Shown: positions 35,145 to 46,302, counted from the stretch's first letter. The stretch: DNA of 64,000 bases from Lycorma delicatula (GCF_047948215.1 NC_134455.1:77864689-77928688); one strand, 5' to 3'. The notes: generated from the letters alone by a model not told the origin. A program made the numbers and translations.

Positions 35145-36505
35145 TGGAACTGTGTACGTGCATGTGTACCCACAGAGTGATTTAGTTTCTTGAAAGATTT
35201 TATATATAATATAATTTTATTCCATTTAAAATGTATTTTTTTTTATGAGAATTGAAATTTAACCAAATTAAACAAATCATCTTATTTAATGTCTAGTTTA
35301 GCTACTTTCCTCTTGTGAAGGACTTATGTTTCCTTTGTCATTGATTGAATTTTAACTATTAATTACAAATCCTCAAGAACTGTGAAGTGCAAACCCATTT
35401 ATATATCAAATTTGCGCACTTGTAATATATACGTTGTACATAATCCCAGTACTTCGATTTAAATGCATAAGAATAAGGTGCGATAACCAGAAACGTGACA
35501 CGAATAAATTAAGCTGATTACAATAAAAAAATTAAATAAAAATATATAATAGGTTAGGTGTTTGTAAAAAAATAAAAAAGCGAGAATTAACTAATACAAT
35601 TAAGAATTCAAAAATAAAGTTTTTATTACTAAAAAAATTTAGCAGTATTATTGGTGAAAATAATAAAATACAATTTGCACGTTATTTTAGTTAGTAAAAC
35701 TTTTAATTCAGTAGTTTTCAATCGCTTTAGTAATAAACGTATTAAATTTATAAACAAACACTCAATACTACCATTCAGCGTAGCGATACTTAATTGTAAA
35801 CCCATTCATACATATATATATATATATTGAGCGCATATATATATTGAGTTTTTAAATGCATTTTACAATTTATTTAATATTACGCAAAAGAAAATTACAC
35901 AAAATGAACTAGCATTAAAATCACCATTGTTCAATGATAGTATTAGGAAAACTGCTATAATAAAACAAATGCGAAAATTTAAATTTGTAATGTATTATTA
36001 AATAAGTCCAGCATCTACTTCGCACTTCAGCAAGATATCTATATACGAGTATTTGTTTCATCAAACTGTCATTCCAAAATCGATAAAAACATAATGAAAG
36101 AATTGGCGGATAAAGGAGTATGGTGAAAAGTTAAATCTTTAGGGGGTTTCATTGGCGGAAGATTTATTCCATCTGAACTCACACTTCTACAATTTAATAA
36201 AGGATTATGACTTAATATGACCCAAGAGTATAAATTCTCAAATCCGGAGATGAATTGACACACATCTTTTGATTGTTTCAATTTTTTAATTATCTGTTTA
36301 CTCATTAAATACTTAAAATTTTATTTTTACAATCTTTTAACAGTAGATGATTAATCTTTTTTTACATTATGAAATTTAAATAATGCTGCAGAAGCAAAAG
36401 TAAATTCCTTTCCAACTAGTTTAGTGTATCATCTATTGTTGATTGAACTACTTACATTCAAGAGTCCGTAGTTGTAATAGTTGTTATAACAATCACAGTG
36501 AAGCA
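35145..36505. other. AT-rich non-coding DNA
   Basis: No gene recognised. A doubled ATATATATTGAG unit at 35811-35848 is the only small repeat. A 78-codon minus-strand open frame at 36069-36305 shows no known motif. Confidence 0.5.
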
Positions 36506-36507
36506 TT

Positions 36508-36509
36508 TG

Positions 36510-36554
<45 letters not shown>

Positions 36555-36592
36555 TCGTGTGCGTGCGCGTTTGTGTTTTCTCACGCGCGCGT
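36508..36592. repeat. Compound (TA)n-(GT)n-(GC)n tract
   Basis: TA units change to GT units and then to GCGTGCGCG and CACGCGCGCG segments. The same order of repeats occurs at 8336-8425. Confidence 0.92.
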
Positions 36593-36649
36593 CTATTTGT
36601 GTTTCTATGTAGTGTATATATAATACATACCAACATACTTAGTATATGA

Positions 36650-36745
36650 TACAAGTATGTCTTATCCTATAATGATGGCAAATGGAGAAGCGTAATGGCA
36701 TTCCCAAGGACTTAATCACACAAAGCACTTACTCCATCTTTGAAA
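36650..36745 (+). repeat. Family E repeat, copy 1
   Basis: TATGTCTTATCCTATAATGA, then AATGGAGAAGCGTAATGGC and CCCAAGGACT, matches 40934-41010 (TATGTCTTGTCCTTAATGGA, ATGGAGAAGCATGATGGCG, CCCGGGGACT). Both copies lie within about 100 bases of a GT microsatellite. Nature unknown. Confidence 0.55.
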
Positions 36746-36749
36746 GAAA

Positions 36750-37925
36750 TTATTTAATTTCGTAAATATATCATAGACTTAATAATATTATTACACAGAC
36801 CACCAATATTAGATTTTTTTTAACGTAATTAATTAATTTAATTGATATTCTGAATTTAGCCTAAATCATCTACTTACAAAAAGATACGAGAGACATTACA
36901 AAATATAACAAGAGGATGAAATACCTCCCTAAATTAACATAACAATTAACAAAACACAAATGAAAATAACAGTAACCTTTCTTTTGTTCTTTTGATTCCT
37001 TATAGTAAATCAGAACCTCTTCCAGAGGGCAAAAAATGCCTGGTACCGAGTAGTATAGTAAATATGCCTTGATATAGTTATTAAACGTATTGTATGGAAT
37101 GAAATTCAGAAATTTAGATAATACATTAAAAGCCAGAATTCGTTTAAACTTAAGTGAACTGAAATTAAGCTTAATTATAATCATTCACTAAGTAATATTA
37201 TAAGCTCTGTCTTAAAAATATATTCTGCCATTAAAAATGATAAAATTTGTTCTGATGTTTTTCAGGTATAGAGAGGTACCGTGGTGTAGTTAATCGATAG
37301 GTACTATTTTTTTGAAGAAACTACACAAATAAGTCATTAATGATTAACAAAGTATACATCAGTCATGTTCTCCTTTAACTTAGGTCCTTGTCCCATTAGT
37401 AAAAAAAAAAAAAAAACATCTTCACGAATGATTTTAGTTAAACCAAAGTTTATATCAGGAATGAAAAAAAATTATTTTGTAAGATTTTTTAAAACTTGAT
37501 AGATAAATCTTTCAGTAAAAGATGAGAATGCAAAAGGAACTTAGAAAAATTGACAAAAGTAACAGGTTAGTTGGCAGACCTATTCTTTTTATATTTTTAT
37601 ATATAACTAACCATAAAGAACTCCAACTGACAGATCCCCAAAGGGTAGTAATTTTTTTTTTTTAAATATCAGTTAGTAGAAGTATTAATACTCAAATAAA
37701 TTGTAGAAGAAAAAAAACGTTATTCATGCTGAAAAATATTTTTAAATTAATAAAGCAACAAATATGAGTGTATATTACATGTTCCTTACTAAAGTGAGTC
37801 TGATAATTAGTCGGTTATGAAAACGTGTAAACAACAAAACTAGGAAAAATTGGTTGAATTAGTTTGTGAAATAGGGAAATCATTGCATTAGAGTAATCAT
37901 TGTAATTAATCATTGTTTTTATCAT
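36750..37925. other. AT-rich non-coding DNA
   Basis: Nothing recognised. A 104-codon minus-strand open frame (36870-37184) has a leucine, lysine and phenylalanine-rich composition and no motif or upstream signal; it is left uncalled. Confidence 0.45.
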
Positions 37926-37929
37926 TGTA

Positions 37930-37980
37930 TTAGGCCAGATCAGCCTTCTTTTCGTCTTAAGAACACGCTCATATCACTAA
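37930..37980 (+). mobile_element. Short LINE fragment
   Basis: GGCCAGATCAGCCTTC and TAAGAACACGCTCATATCAC match 39719-39762 of the LINE 3' part 1.8 kb downstream in the same orientation. Only about 50 bases are shared. Confidence 0.5.
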
Positions 37981-38091
37981 TACAACGATGATCACAAAAT
38001 AATCGTAAAATCGTTTTGTGAAGATCACAAAAAATCTAAATATTAAAAAAATTCTTAAATAAAATTTTAAACATTTTAAATTTTGTTGTTA

Positions 38092-38833
38092 CATTCCCCT
38101 CTAGCGCTATAGCATTGCTGTAATTATAGAAGGGAAAGTATTGCAATCGGTCCAATTTCACCATATGCAGTTTTCACCGGATCTTGACGTTTTGACATCT
38201 AAGGAACCCAAAACGCACAAAAACTGAGGGAAATTTTTCCGGTTCGTGTGTATGTTAGGCGACGCCCTCTAAATCACCTTATATTTCCAGAACTACTCGA
38301 CCGATTTTGACCAGATTTGCTCAAATTACTTCTATTTATGGGACATTATTTTCATGCCATTAAATTTGCAATTTAAAAGGTCAAGGTGGAAAGCCTGTAG
38401 AACTAGATCACCCTCAGTATCTCGAGATTTCGCCTAATTAAGGCCATATTTTTCTTAGGCACATTTGTTAACAATTAAAAAGTAATAAAATTTGCAAAAA
38501 AGAATTTTGCAAAATCGTATCCTACCCAAATAAATTCTCTAATAAACTAGTAGCTAAATGGATATACTGCATCAATAGTATTTCCTCTCACCACAAGGAG
38601 CGCTAGTGTAGCACTGACGTACAGCTGCTGTAGTTGTCCGCTATGTTGTAACGTCACAGGTGAGCGGTAGAATTAAATAAATCTTAAAAGTAAAAAAGTA
38701 TTTTAAGTTAGTAGACTAAGACTTAGACCCGTGCGAATTTAATACGGGATGCGCACACACTTTCTTAGCATCATTGAAATAAATAAACAAAAAATATTAT
38801 ATTTAAATAAAATGATAAATATTTTAATTTAAG
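38092..38833 (-). mobile_element. Family A copy 1 (inverted)
   Basis: Read on the minus strand it follows the copies at 42.1 and 59.3 kb from the GCGCATCCCGTATT segment (near 38750) through GTGCTACACTAGCGCTCCTT, ACAAATGTGCCTAAG, GGCGAAATCTCGAGATACTG and AAATCGGTCGAGTAGTTCTG to the terminal TACTTTCCCTTCTATAATTA. It differs from both in lacking a module of about 30 bases (GGAGGCTAAACAG plus purine tail), since ACGTTACAACATAG passes almost straight to CAACTACAGCAG. Its right edge abuts a SINE1 head at 38836. No coding capacity; class unknown. Confidence 0.7.
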
Positions 38834-38835
38834 TT

Positions 38836-38935
38836 GTGCCGGCCTCCGTGGCGCGAGTGGTAGCGTTTCGACCTTTCACCCGGGGGTCCAGTGTTCGAAT
38901 CCCACTCAGGGATGGCATTTTCACACGCTACAAAA
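38836..38935 (+). mobile_element. SINE1 copy, best preserved head
   Basis: GTGCCGGCCTCCGTGGCGCG, AGTGGTAGCG (A box), a B box with one change (TGTTCGAATCC, 38892-38902) and the tail GGGATGGCATTTTCACACGC. It begins within three bases of the end of the inverted family A copy. The 67-codon open frame starting at 38836 reads straight through the SINE and is not a gene. Confidence 0.88.
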
Positions 38936-39635
38936 AGTATCGTTCATCACATTCTCTGAAGAAATACCTAAAGGTGGTCCCGAAGGTTAAAAAAAAAAGA
39001 AAAAATTTGTATAGTCTATTGGTTAACCCAAGAAATTAACAACGGTAATATTTTTCAATAAAATATGCGTAACTATCTGCACATTTTGAAGTAAAATATT
39101 TACTTACTAGTAGATTTGAAAACTTCCTTCACGCTTTAGGATCAAAATGTATCAAATTTCAAAACATTTTCCAATGAATATTAACAAAATTCTAAAAGAC
39201 CTCAACTGAATTTTTGTTTGTTTGTTTTTTTTTAAAGAATTGATTTAAAAGTTAACCGTTTTGGCATAAAATAGCTTTCTAATGAAAGAAAAAGGTAAAA
39301 CTACTTTTTATTAAGGACAATCAATTATGCAATTAAAGAATGTTTAATTTATCTATTTGAATAAGTAGTAGATTCGACTTAATTTACTAAATTTGTGGTT
39401 GTTTTAGTATATAATAAGAAAAAGTAGCCTTTTGTAATGGGAATAATTTTAGATACCCAACATTTTTTTAGGTTTTCTCCACGTTTTGAGGCCCCTTGAG
39501 TACAAAAACAATCTTATTCTGTGTTGAATGAGTGTTGGTAACTATTTTGTTTAATATCTGTTGAACAGGTAAATACTTTTACTAGTAGGTCGTCAGTAAT
39601 GATGGCTTAACTGAAGTCATTTTACAAACAGCGGT
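38936..39635. other. AT-rich non-coding DNA
   Basis: Nothing recognised. Confidence 0.5.
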
Positions 39636-39639
39636 TATG

Positions 39640-40250
39640 GTGCTAGAAAGGGTGATAAAGTACTTGAGGAGTAATATTGATGGGAAGATGACAGGCTGAA
39701 GATAAAGATCAGAATTGAGAAGGCCAGACCATCCTTGTTCCGACATAAGAACACGCTCATATTACCAGACATTTCATTGAGCCTGCCTACAAGAATGTTC
39801 AATTATTACGTGTTCTCTATCTTGTTGTATGGGATGGAATCCACAGCACTTTTACTGAGACGTATTAAAAAGCTTGAAACCTTCGAGATTCAGATTTACA
39901 AGCGTCTTCTAAAAGTGCGTAGGACGGAAAAGGTAACAAATGAAACAATTCTAAGCCAGATAAACGAGGGATTGTGCGGTCAGTGAAAATTCGGAATTAT
40001 TCTATTTTGGCCACATCATGAGACATCCAGATAAATACGCCCTTTTACACCTATTTATCAAGGGGAAAGATGCCTGGACTTCGTAGTTCAGGCTGGAGGA
40101 AAACATCAGGGGTAAAAACGTTTAAGACAAAGGTTTGGGATATCGAGAACATCTTTTTTTAAAAACAGCGATGAATAAAACTATGGACGCCAACATTACA
40201 GCCAACTTTTGCTGAGCAGATAAGACCCAAGAAAAAGAAGAAGAAGAGGG
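39640..40250 (+). mobile_element. 5'-truncated LINE, 3' terminal domain
   Basis: The plus strand (39735-39986) encodes RIEKARPSLF, YYVFSILLYGMESTALLLRR, KLETFEIQIYKRLLKVRRTE and VTNETILSQI, the C-terminal domain of APE-type LINE ORF2 also seen at 5.99-6.27 kb. After a frameshift it continues through FGHIMRHPDKYALLHLF and ends near 40200. The 3' end is a GAAGAAGAAGAAGA tail (40229-40247), the same tail type as the minus-strand LINE at 5700-5713. The two are therefore the same or sister families, and this is a typical 5'-truncated insertion. Confidence 0.85.
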
Positions 40251-40785
40251 TGATTATAATAATGGAATTTACTAGGATGGAACCATATATATTTTGGTAA
40301 TTTTCCTTATTTAAATAATTATTAAAATCAATGAGGATATAGAATCATTCATTTTTATTCTTCCTGTTGAGGTTAGATATATAGCTTAAAAGGATTCATA
40401 ATCACGGTTTTTTTAATGAAATAAAAAATACATCAAAATAATAATGGATTTTAATAAAATTGAATATAATCAACCTTACTTGTAAAACAAACACAGTGAA
40501 GCTGTTATATTTTATAGAAACATCACTAACTAGTATTTTGTTTTTTACAATAAACATACGGTCTTCAAGCCATCACCTCCGCTTTTGCAAATGTATAGAA
40601 ATATCTATGGATAACATAAAAGTTAAGCTAAATTTAATAAATAAATTTGCTTGTAAATAATAAACAATTTAATTTTTAATCCAGTTCTTTATTTGAATTA
40701 CTTATATAAGGACTAATATGTGTCCTGACTTGCGGAATGATGGTATTTTGCACAAGCTAAAATGTTTCTCGTGACATTTTACATA
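40251..40785. other. AT-rich non-coding DNA
   Basis: Nothing recognised; the 66-codon open frame at 40460-40660 is not supported. Confidence 0.5.
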
Positions 40786-40789
40786 AAGA

Positions 40790-41108
40790 AGAAGAGAAGT
40801 TGTGGGAAGGGAGATCGTGTGAGAAGTCTGCCTCCCGGATGAGAGAGGTTGAACCTAGAGGCGACAGGTGTAGAGTATGGGTAGGAATATTGTGCTGGCA
40901 TCTCATTAGTGAAGGAAATGAGAAGCTTTGAGACTATGTCTTGTCCTTAATGGAGGAAGATGGAGAAGCATGATGGCGTCCCCGGGGACTCTCTCACTGT
41001 AAGTTCTCTTCCTAACGCAACACAACCGCCACACCTAACACCCAACCCACCCACAAACAACTTCTCTGCACCTAGCAACATCCTGCTAGGTACTTTATAA
41101 GTGTATGT

Positions 41109-41111
<3 letters not shown>
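40790..41111 (+). repeat. GC-richer segment containing family E copy 2
   Basis: A purine-rich, GC-richer stretch (40790-40930) precedes the family E block (40934-41010), a C-rich stretch (41010-41060) and a GT microsatellite. Only the family E block is shared with 36650-36745. A minus-strand open frame of 79 codons (40947-41186) reads through the GT tract and is not a gene. Confidence 0.45.

Positions 41112-41159
<48 letters not shown>
41112..41159. repeat. (GT)n microsatellite
   Basis: About 23 uninterrupted GT units. Confidence 0.95.
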
Positions 41160-41164
<5 letters not shown>

Positions 41165-42120
41165 TACTGTATCCTGTCAGTATCAAGAATGTAAACAGTT
41201 AATGTACTTCAACCATAATATTCTTGTAACTGAACTCATATAACAGGTTATAATTTCACAATACAATAATTTTCATGAACTAAAATGCGGAAGGCATTCT
41301 AGGACTAATATTCAGTTTCATGAAAAAAGAATAAACTAACTTCATTTACCATGTTACGTTTTGGACCAATGATTTCCAAGTAACCCCTGGCCGTTATGGA
41401 GTTTGTTTTTAGTGTTCAAATAAAAGAGATAAATTTATTTTTTGCCATATTTAAGTAAGTACGATCGTTTTCTGCGAATTTGACAAAACATATTTATGAA
41501 TCGATCAATAAAAATTAATTAATCTACCATTTAATGGATAAAATTTTACCAATCTTTGCCTTTTTGTTTGGCTAACTTTTTTTTATTAGAAATTGAACTA
41601 ACAGCATTATAAATAAATCATCAGGAGAATATAATTTCTATGAAATTTTTATTGAAAAGTTAAAATATTTTATCTGCTTTATTAATGAAAATGTTACTTT
41701 TATTTTATTTAAGAAGTACCAACGTATGGATAAAGAAAACCTTTTTCTCTGTTAGATGTCATAACCAGATAGATTATTTTATAAATAACATTTCATGAAA
41801 CAAAACTCTCCCTAATAAAATAATTACAAAAATATCATTTCTACCTTATTAAAAGCCTGTCTGACATGATATAAATTTGAGTCAAATATAATGCTATTAT
41901 ATCAAGGTTATTGAAATTTAGATGATCTTCAAGCTACAAGTGATAATTATTTTCTTCTATCCGTTGTAAAACATGTATGTAAAGTGACCGCTCTTCAAAA
42001 ACTAAAAAAAATTGAATTTTGCCTCCTGTGTATCAGATGGTTAGTTTGCAACGCAGTCAAAAAAACCTTTCACTTCAGTAAAGATTACCCTTAAAAAAAG
42101 CTGACCACATAGTTACATAT
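41160..42120. other. AT-rich non-coding DNA
   Basis: Nothing recognised. Confidence 0.5.
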
Positions 42121-42122
42121 TT

Positions 42123-43040
42123 GTAGGACTTTGCCGCCACGTGGCTTTTTGCTGATGCACGGCTTAAAAATGCACTTAATTAAAAATATTTATCATTTAA
42201 TTTAAATATATTTTTTGTTTGTTTAATCCAATGATTGTAACTAAAGCGCGAGAAAATATCGTATTTCATTCGCGCGGTTGTGGCGGTACTAGCGGCCAGT
42301 TTATATACTTTTTTTAAATTTTATACTATATAAATTTTATTTTTATTTTAAATAATATTTGCAATTTATTTTCAAAATTTTGCAATTTTTTGAAATTTTT
42401 TATTATTCATTTATTTAATTCTTCCGCTTCCTTGAGACGTTAAAACATAGCTGGTGCCGGAGGCTAAACAGAAAAAGAAAGAAAGATGACTATACAGAAG
42501 CTGAACGTCAATGCTACAATAGCGCTCCTTGTGGTGAGAGGGGATACTAATGACACACTATACCCAGTTAGCTACTAGTTTATTTAGAGAATTTTTAGTG
42601 TAGGGGTGCGATTTTGCAAACAAGTTTGTTTTGGAAATAATATTGTTATTTTGTAATTGTTAACAAATGAGCCTAGAAATAATAAAACCTGAATTAGGCG
42701 AAATCTCGAGGTATTGAGGGTTACCTTGCTCTACAGCCTCATCCCGCTTGACCTTTTAAGTTGAAAATTTAAAGACGTCATGCCACATACATAGTAATCT
42801 GAACATGTTTGGCCAAAATCGGTCGATTAGTTCTGTAGATGTAAGGTGTGATTTAGAGGTCAACACCGAAAACACACCCACTCACATAAGAACATCCGGA
42901 AAATTTCCAACGAGTTTTTTGAGTTACTTAGGTGACAAAACGTAAAGATCCGGTGAAAACCGCACACGTCCAAAATGGATTGATTACCATACTTTTCCTT
43001 CTATAGCTATAGCTCTGCTATAGTGCTAGCGGGGTATTAA
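42123..43040 (+). mobile_element. Family A copy 2, most complete
   Basis: Starts with GCCGCCACGTGGCTTTTTGC, shared with 59292 (GCCACGCGGCTTTTTCTC), and continues through CGTATTTCATTCGCG, the SINE2-tail-like module GGAGGCTAAACAGAAAAAGA (42459-42478), AGCGCTCCTTGTGGTGAG, GGCGAAATCTCGAGGTATTG and AAATCGGTCGATTAGTTCTG. It ends in TATAGCTATAGCTCTGCTAT plus AGTGCTAGCGGGG, a hairpin-prone terminus. No open frame and no clear terminal inverted repeat. About 0.9 kb, non-autonomous, class not determined. Confidence 0.75.
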
Positions 43041-44070
43041 AAATAACAATAATAAACACTATAATAAATAACAATTTAAATGAGATCCCAACCTTAGTTA
43101 AAAGAAATTAGCTAACCATAATAAGTATTGTTTTTTTTAATTATCCATTTTTCCTTTTATCTTTGGGCCAGACAGTTTTAGTCATTCCAAAGCAAATTTT
43201 CTAAGTTCAACTGTTTTTTTAAATTTTTTATATGATTTCTATGTGTTTTTCCTGTTTAGTTCTAATTTTTTCAGTTTTCTATCATCATTTAATGCGGTTT
43301 AAAGACACTTTTGAACATATATTCAATATTCATAGATTAATCTTTTTATCCAAGTAGATTTCTCTTGGTCTTTAATAAATTCCATCAAAAATATTTGTTT
43401 TTCTCAATTGCTTTCACGTGTTATTTTAATCTCTTAATCACTTATCCCATACACATTATAAATATTTGGTTCTTTTTCTTTTTTTAACTATTATCGTGTT
43501 TTTATCTGTTTGCTTTTGAATGGAAATTTTTGGGTTATATAGGAATATTGAAAGGTAATTCTATAATTTTAGTTCAGTGTTCATAATCATTTTTTTTTCT
43601 AATAAAAGTATTAAGTTATAAAAAGTTTATTCGTTGAACTATTTCTGTTATTTATTTATAACTTGAAATTTAAATATTTGAGTTAATAATTCATATTTAA
43701 GTTTAAATATAAATAACCTATAAGTAACTTCTGCCAGTGTTATACAGTTCTTCCTTATTTTAAAAATTTTTCTTTCACCTAAAACTTTCGTAAAGCATTC
43801 TTCCACCTCCAAAAAAATGTGATGTGGACACCACCACACGACTTTCTTGTACGCTTATTAAATTGCATATACACATTTTTTCTGCACTTCATTTAAACTT
43901 ATTTCATTTCAAAGTTAGATACATTTCTCCATTTCTTTAATAACGTGGGCAGTTACACAATTGCTAAAATATTAGTTTTTATTAACATCAATTATTTATA
44001 CAATTACTAATTTAGCAATATGTTACGAAATATTAGGATAGAATAAAAGTCCCTTTACTGTTCGTATTAC
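43041..44070. other. AT-rich non-coding DNA
   Basis: Nothing recognised; the 63-codon minus-strand open frame at 43648-43839 has no motif. Confidence 0.5.
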
Positions 44071-44075
44071 TAGAT

Positions 44076-44119
44076 CAACTAACGAAGATACGAATAATAA
44101 TTCGTATCTTCGTTAGTTG
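44076..44119. repeat. Perfect 20-bp inverted repeat
   Basis: Arms 44076-44095 (CAACTAACGAAGATACGAAT) and 44100-44119 are exact complements with a 4-base loop (AATA). Confidence 0.96.
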
Positions 44120-44264
44120 CTTATTCACAAAGTTTCAGGTCTCTGGTGTGTCGTATAAATAAAAGTTAATAATAATTAAACTACTCCGTTTAGAACTCCT
44201 GTATACTTGTTACAAATGTTAATTTCGATCTATTATTGGATTATTTAGTGAATAATCAACAATG

Positions 44265-44725
44265 AAAAATAAACAATCATACAGGAAAATGAAATATAAC
44301 ATGAAGAATGATATCTTAAAAAACGACAAGAAGTTGAATATGAAGAGAAAGAAAATGTTAAGAACAAAGAAATAACAAAAATATTAAGAGAGGATAATGA
44401 ATATAAAATAGAGAGAAAATTTGCAAACCGGAGAACGTGTATATAAATTAAGATCAGATGAATTATATCAAATCAAAGAGCGATCAAATGATTGGCAACA
44501 AATAACAAATAAACGAAATGATGAATAACTCCGACTTAGGGAGAATATTGTCTGACAATATCAGAGGAGGAATGAACTAAAAGATAACAATATTTTGCAA
44601 TTTATTAAAGATCGGGCATGTAAGTCACAGTGTATATGTTGTTCTTGTGAGGGTCACTTTTTCAGTCACTCTGTAGTTAACTTTAATGTTGATAAAATTA
44701 AACAGAAATTCCAGTATAATTAAAC
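44265..44725 (+). mobile_element. Helitron-like coding relic (basic repeats plus Cys-rich motif)
   Basis: The plus strand, across two frameshifts and a few stops, reads KKRQEVEYEEKENVKNKEIT and ILREDNEYKIERKFANRRT, then RVYKLRSDELYQIKER, then QYQRRNELKDNNILQF and KSQCICCSCEGHFFSHSVV. A glutamate- and arginine-rich repeat region followed by C-x2-C and an FF-SVV segment is typical of the N-terminal part of proteins found with Helitron helicases (DUF6570-like). No Rep or helicase motifs follow, so only a fragment is present. The class is an inference from this one motif. Confidence 0.45.
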
Positions 44726-45036
44726 AAAATTAAACAAGAAAATCCAAAATTAATACGATTTTAAATGACCATTTCCAATTAATATTAAACAATCAGATGT
44801 TTCACCAAATTTATTACATATACACTTATGTAATAATGTCTATTAGATTACATATACACATTCTTAAAATTGCATAAAAATTTATTCAATAATAAATTCT
44901 GTTTTTTTTTCATATTTTGTTTTATTATTATTGTAATTTTTTTTTTACAATCACGGGTTAATAATTATTAATAAATCTCTGTATTTAAATTAAAAAAAGA
45001 GTTAAAAAATAAATAAAATTTAAAAAAAGGAAATGA

Positions 45037-45115
45037 AGTCTGATTCGAACCCTTGGAAGGCACAAATGTGCCTTCCCTTGTAAGATCCAAATCTTTCACT
45101 AATTAAACTTTTATT
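45037..45115 (-). mobile_element. Possible third SINE-type head (inverted)
   Basis: The minus strand carries GGGTTCGAATCAGACTTC (near 45037-45055), close to a Pol III B box, preceded by a 10-bp hairpin (45055-45064 with 45067-45076). No second copy or clear A box was found, so the call is weak. Confidence 0.3.
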
Positions 45116-45229
45116 TGACTACAACTCTGGAAAAAATGAAATAATTAGCAATTATGACACGTCGTTGAAAAGTTCTCAATGAGGACTTGTTACTGCAGCT
45201 AAGACAAATCCAATTTTTTTTTTTTTTTT

Positions 45230-45510
45230 TGATTTCTGGGCTTTTTTGGACATTTTTGGTTTATTCGATTACAATCAAAATGAGAGGTACAGAACTTGAT
45301 GTCGCAAAAGTCCTAAATCCACAATTTCAACATCACGGTTAATCATTTTTGAGTTATGAGAAATACGTACTTACGTACGTATAGACATCACACCGAAATT
45401 AGTCAAAACTGATTCAGGGATGGTCAAAATGGATATTTCCGTTGAAATCAGAAAACCACAATTTTTCGCGATCTCAATACTTCTTTTACTTCGTACAAGG
45501 AAGTAAAAAT
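45230..45510 (+). repeat. Dispersed non-coding repeat with hairpin end
   Basis: Contains GAGTTATGAGAAATACG, TACGTACGTATAGACATCAC, TGGTCAAAATGG and ends ACTTCGTACAAGGAAGTAAA. The same kinds of elements (a sentence-like run about compared residues, then a TACTT...AAGTA hairpin end) occur in family A and at 50330-50500. Probably the 3' part of a non-autonomous transposon. Confidence 0.45.
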
Positions 45511-45514
45511 GTAC

Positions 45515-46130
45515 AATAAGGAAATATCATTAAAAAAATGCTATTTTAACTTTTCTTAGTCGAATTATATATTTTATGATAAGTTGTACAGTTTAATAAA
45601 GGAATTCATTACAACATTAAAAACTCCATTATAATCGATTTATTTTCAAATTAAATTTATGTTAAATTACTCAATTTCTATTCATTACTCAAATTTCTTT
45701 GTCTTTAAATAACAGGATAAAACCCAAACAAAAGTTCCTTTACTGAATATTTTTAACATAACACAGTTAAAATTACACCGGTATAATATGCTTCAAATAA
45801 AACATACATATGTAAACATTTATCTTATTAACAAATCTAAATTTTTTTCATTTTAATAGACAAATTAGCTTTTTTAGCGTTCTGTAGTTATCAGCTATTT
45901 AACAAGCAATACCTCTTACAGTTAAGAATGATTACGTTTTGAACTTAAATAAATGATAAATATTAAAATTAAAAAACACGATTTTCGAAAAAACATTGCT
46001 GACAAGCATTTTGTTGCGGTTTGATTCCTTCGTGATTTTGTATTATACTAGCAAATACTCCGAAAACGGAACATTGGATGCGAAGATATTAAAAGAGCAC
46101 TCCATTGCACCGCCCAAAACAGCGCCCCAG
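45515..46130. other. AT-rich non-coding DNA
   Basis: Nothing recognised. Confidence 0.5.
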
Positions 46131-46302
46131 TGACACCCCGCTTGTTACCAGTTGATGACGACGATGATTGATCTAGACTCGCACGAGGTGCTCGCATCAC
46201 ATCGTTAGTTTAGCCTCATACGCAGCCTCCACAGGAGACCCATTACTATAAAACAGAAACTTATTTAATATTATTTTAGTTTATTTAACTTAAATAAGAT
46301 GC

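Noticed and set aside
36870..37184. 104-codon minus-strand open frame
   Set aside because: AT-driven composition, no motif, no splice or promoter context; chance is the simpler explanation.
38836..38935. Functional tRNA gene
   Set aside because: A and B boxes are present, but the same head with a common non-tRNA tail recurs at several places on both strands, and no proper acceptor stem was seen. It is a SINE.
40947..41186. 79-codon open frame with a Thr-His run
   Set aside because: Translation of the GT microsatellite. The same applies to the open frames at 8267-8449, 34962-35180, 36443-36649 and 58909-59115.
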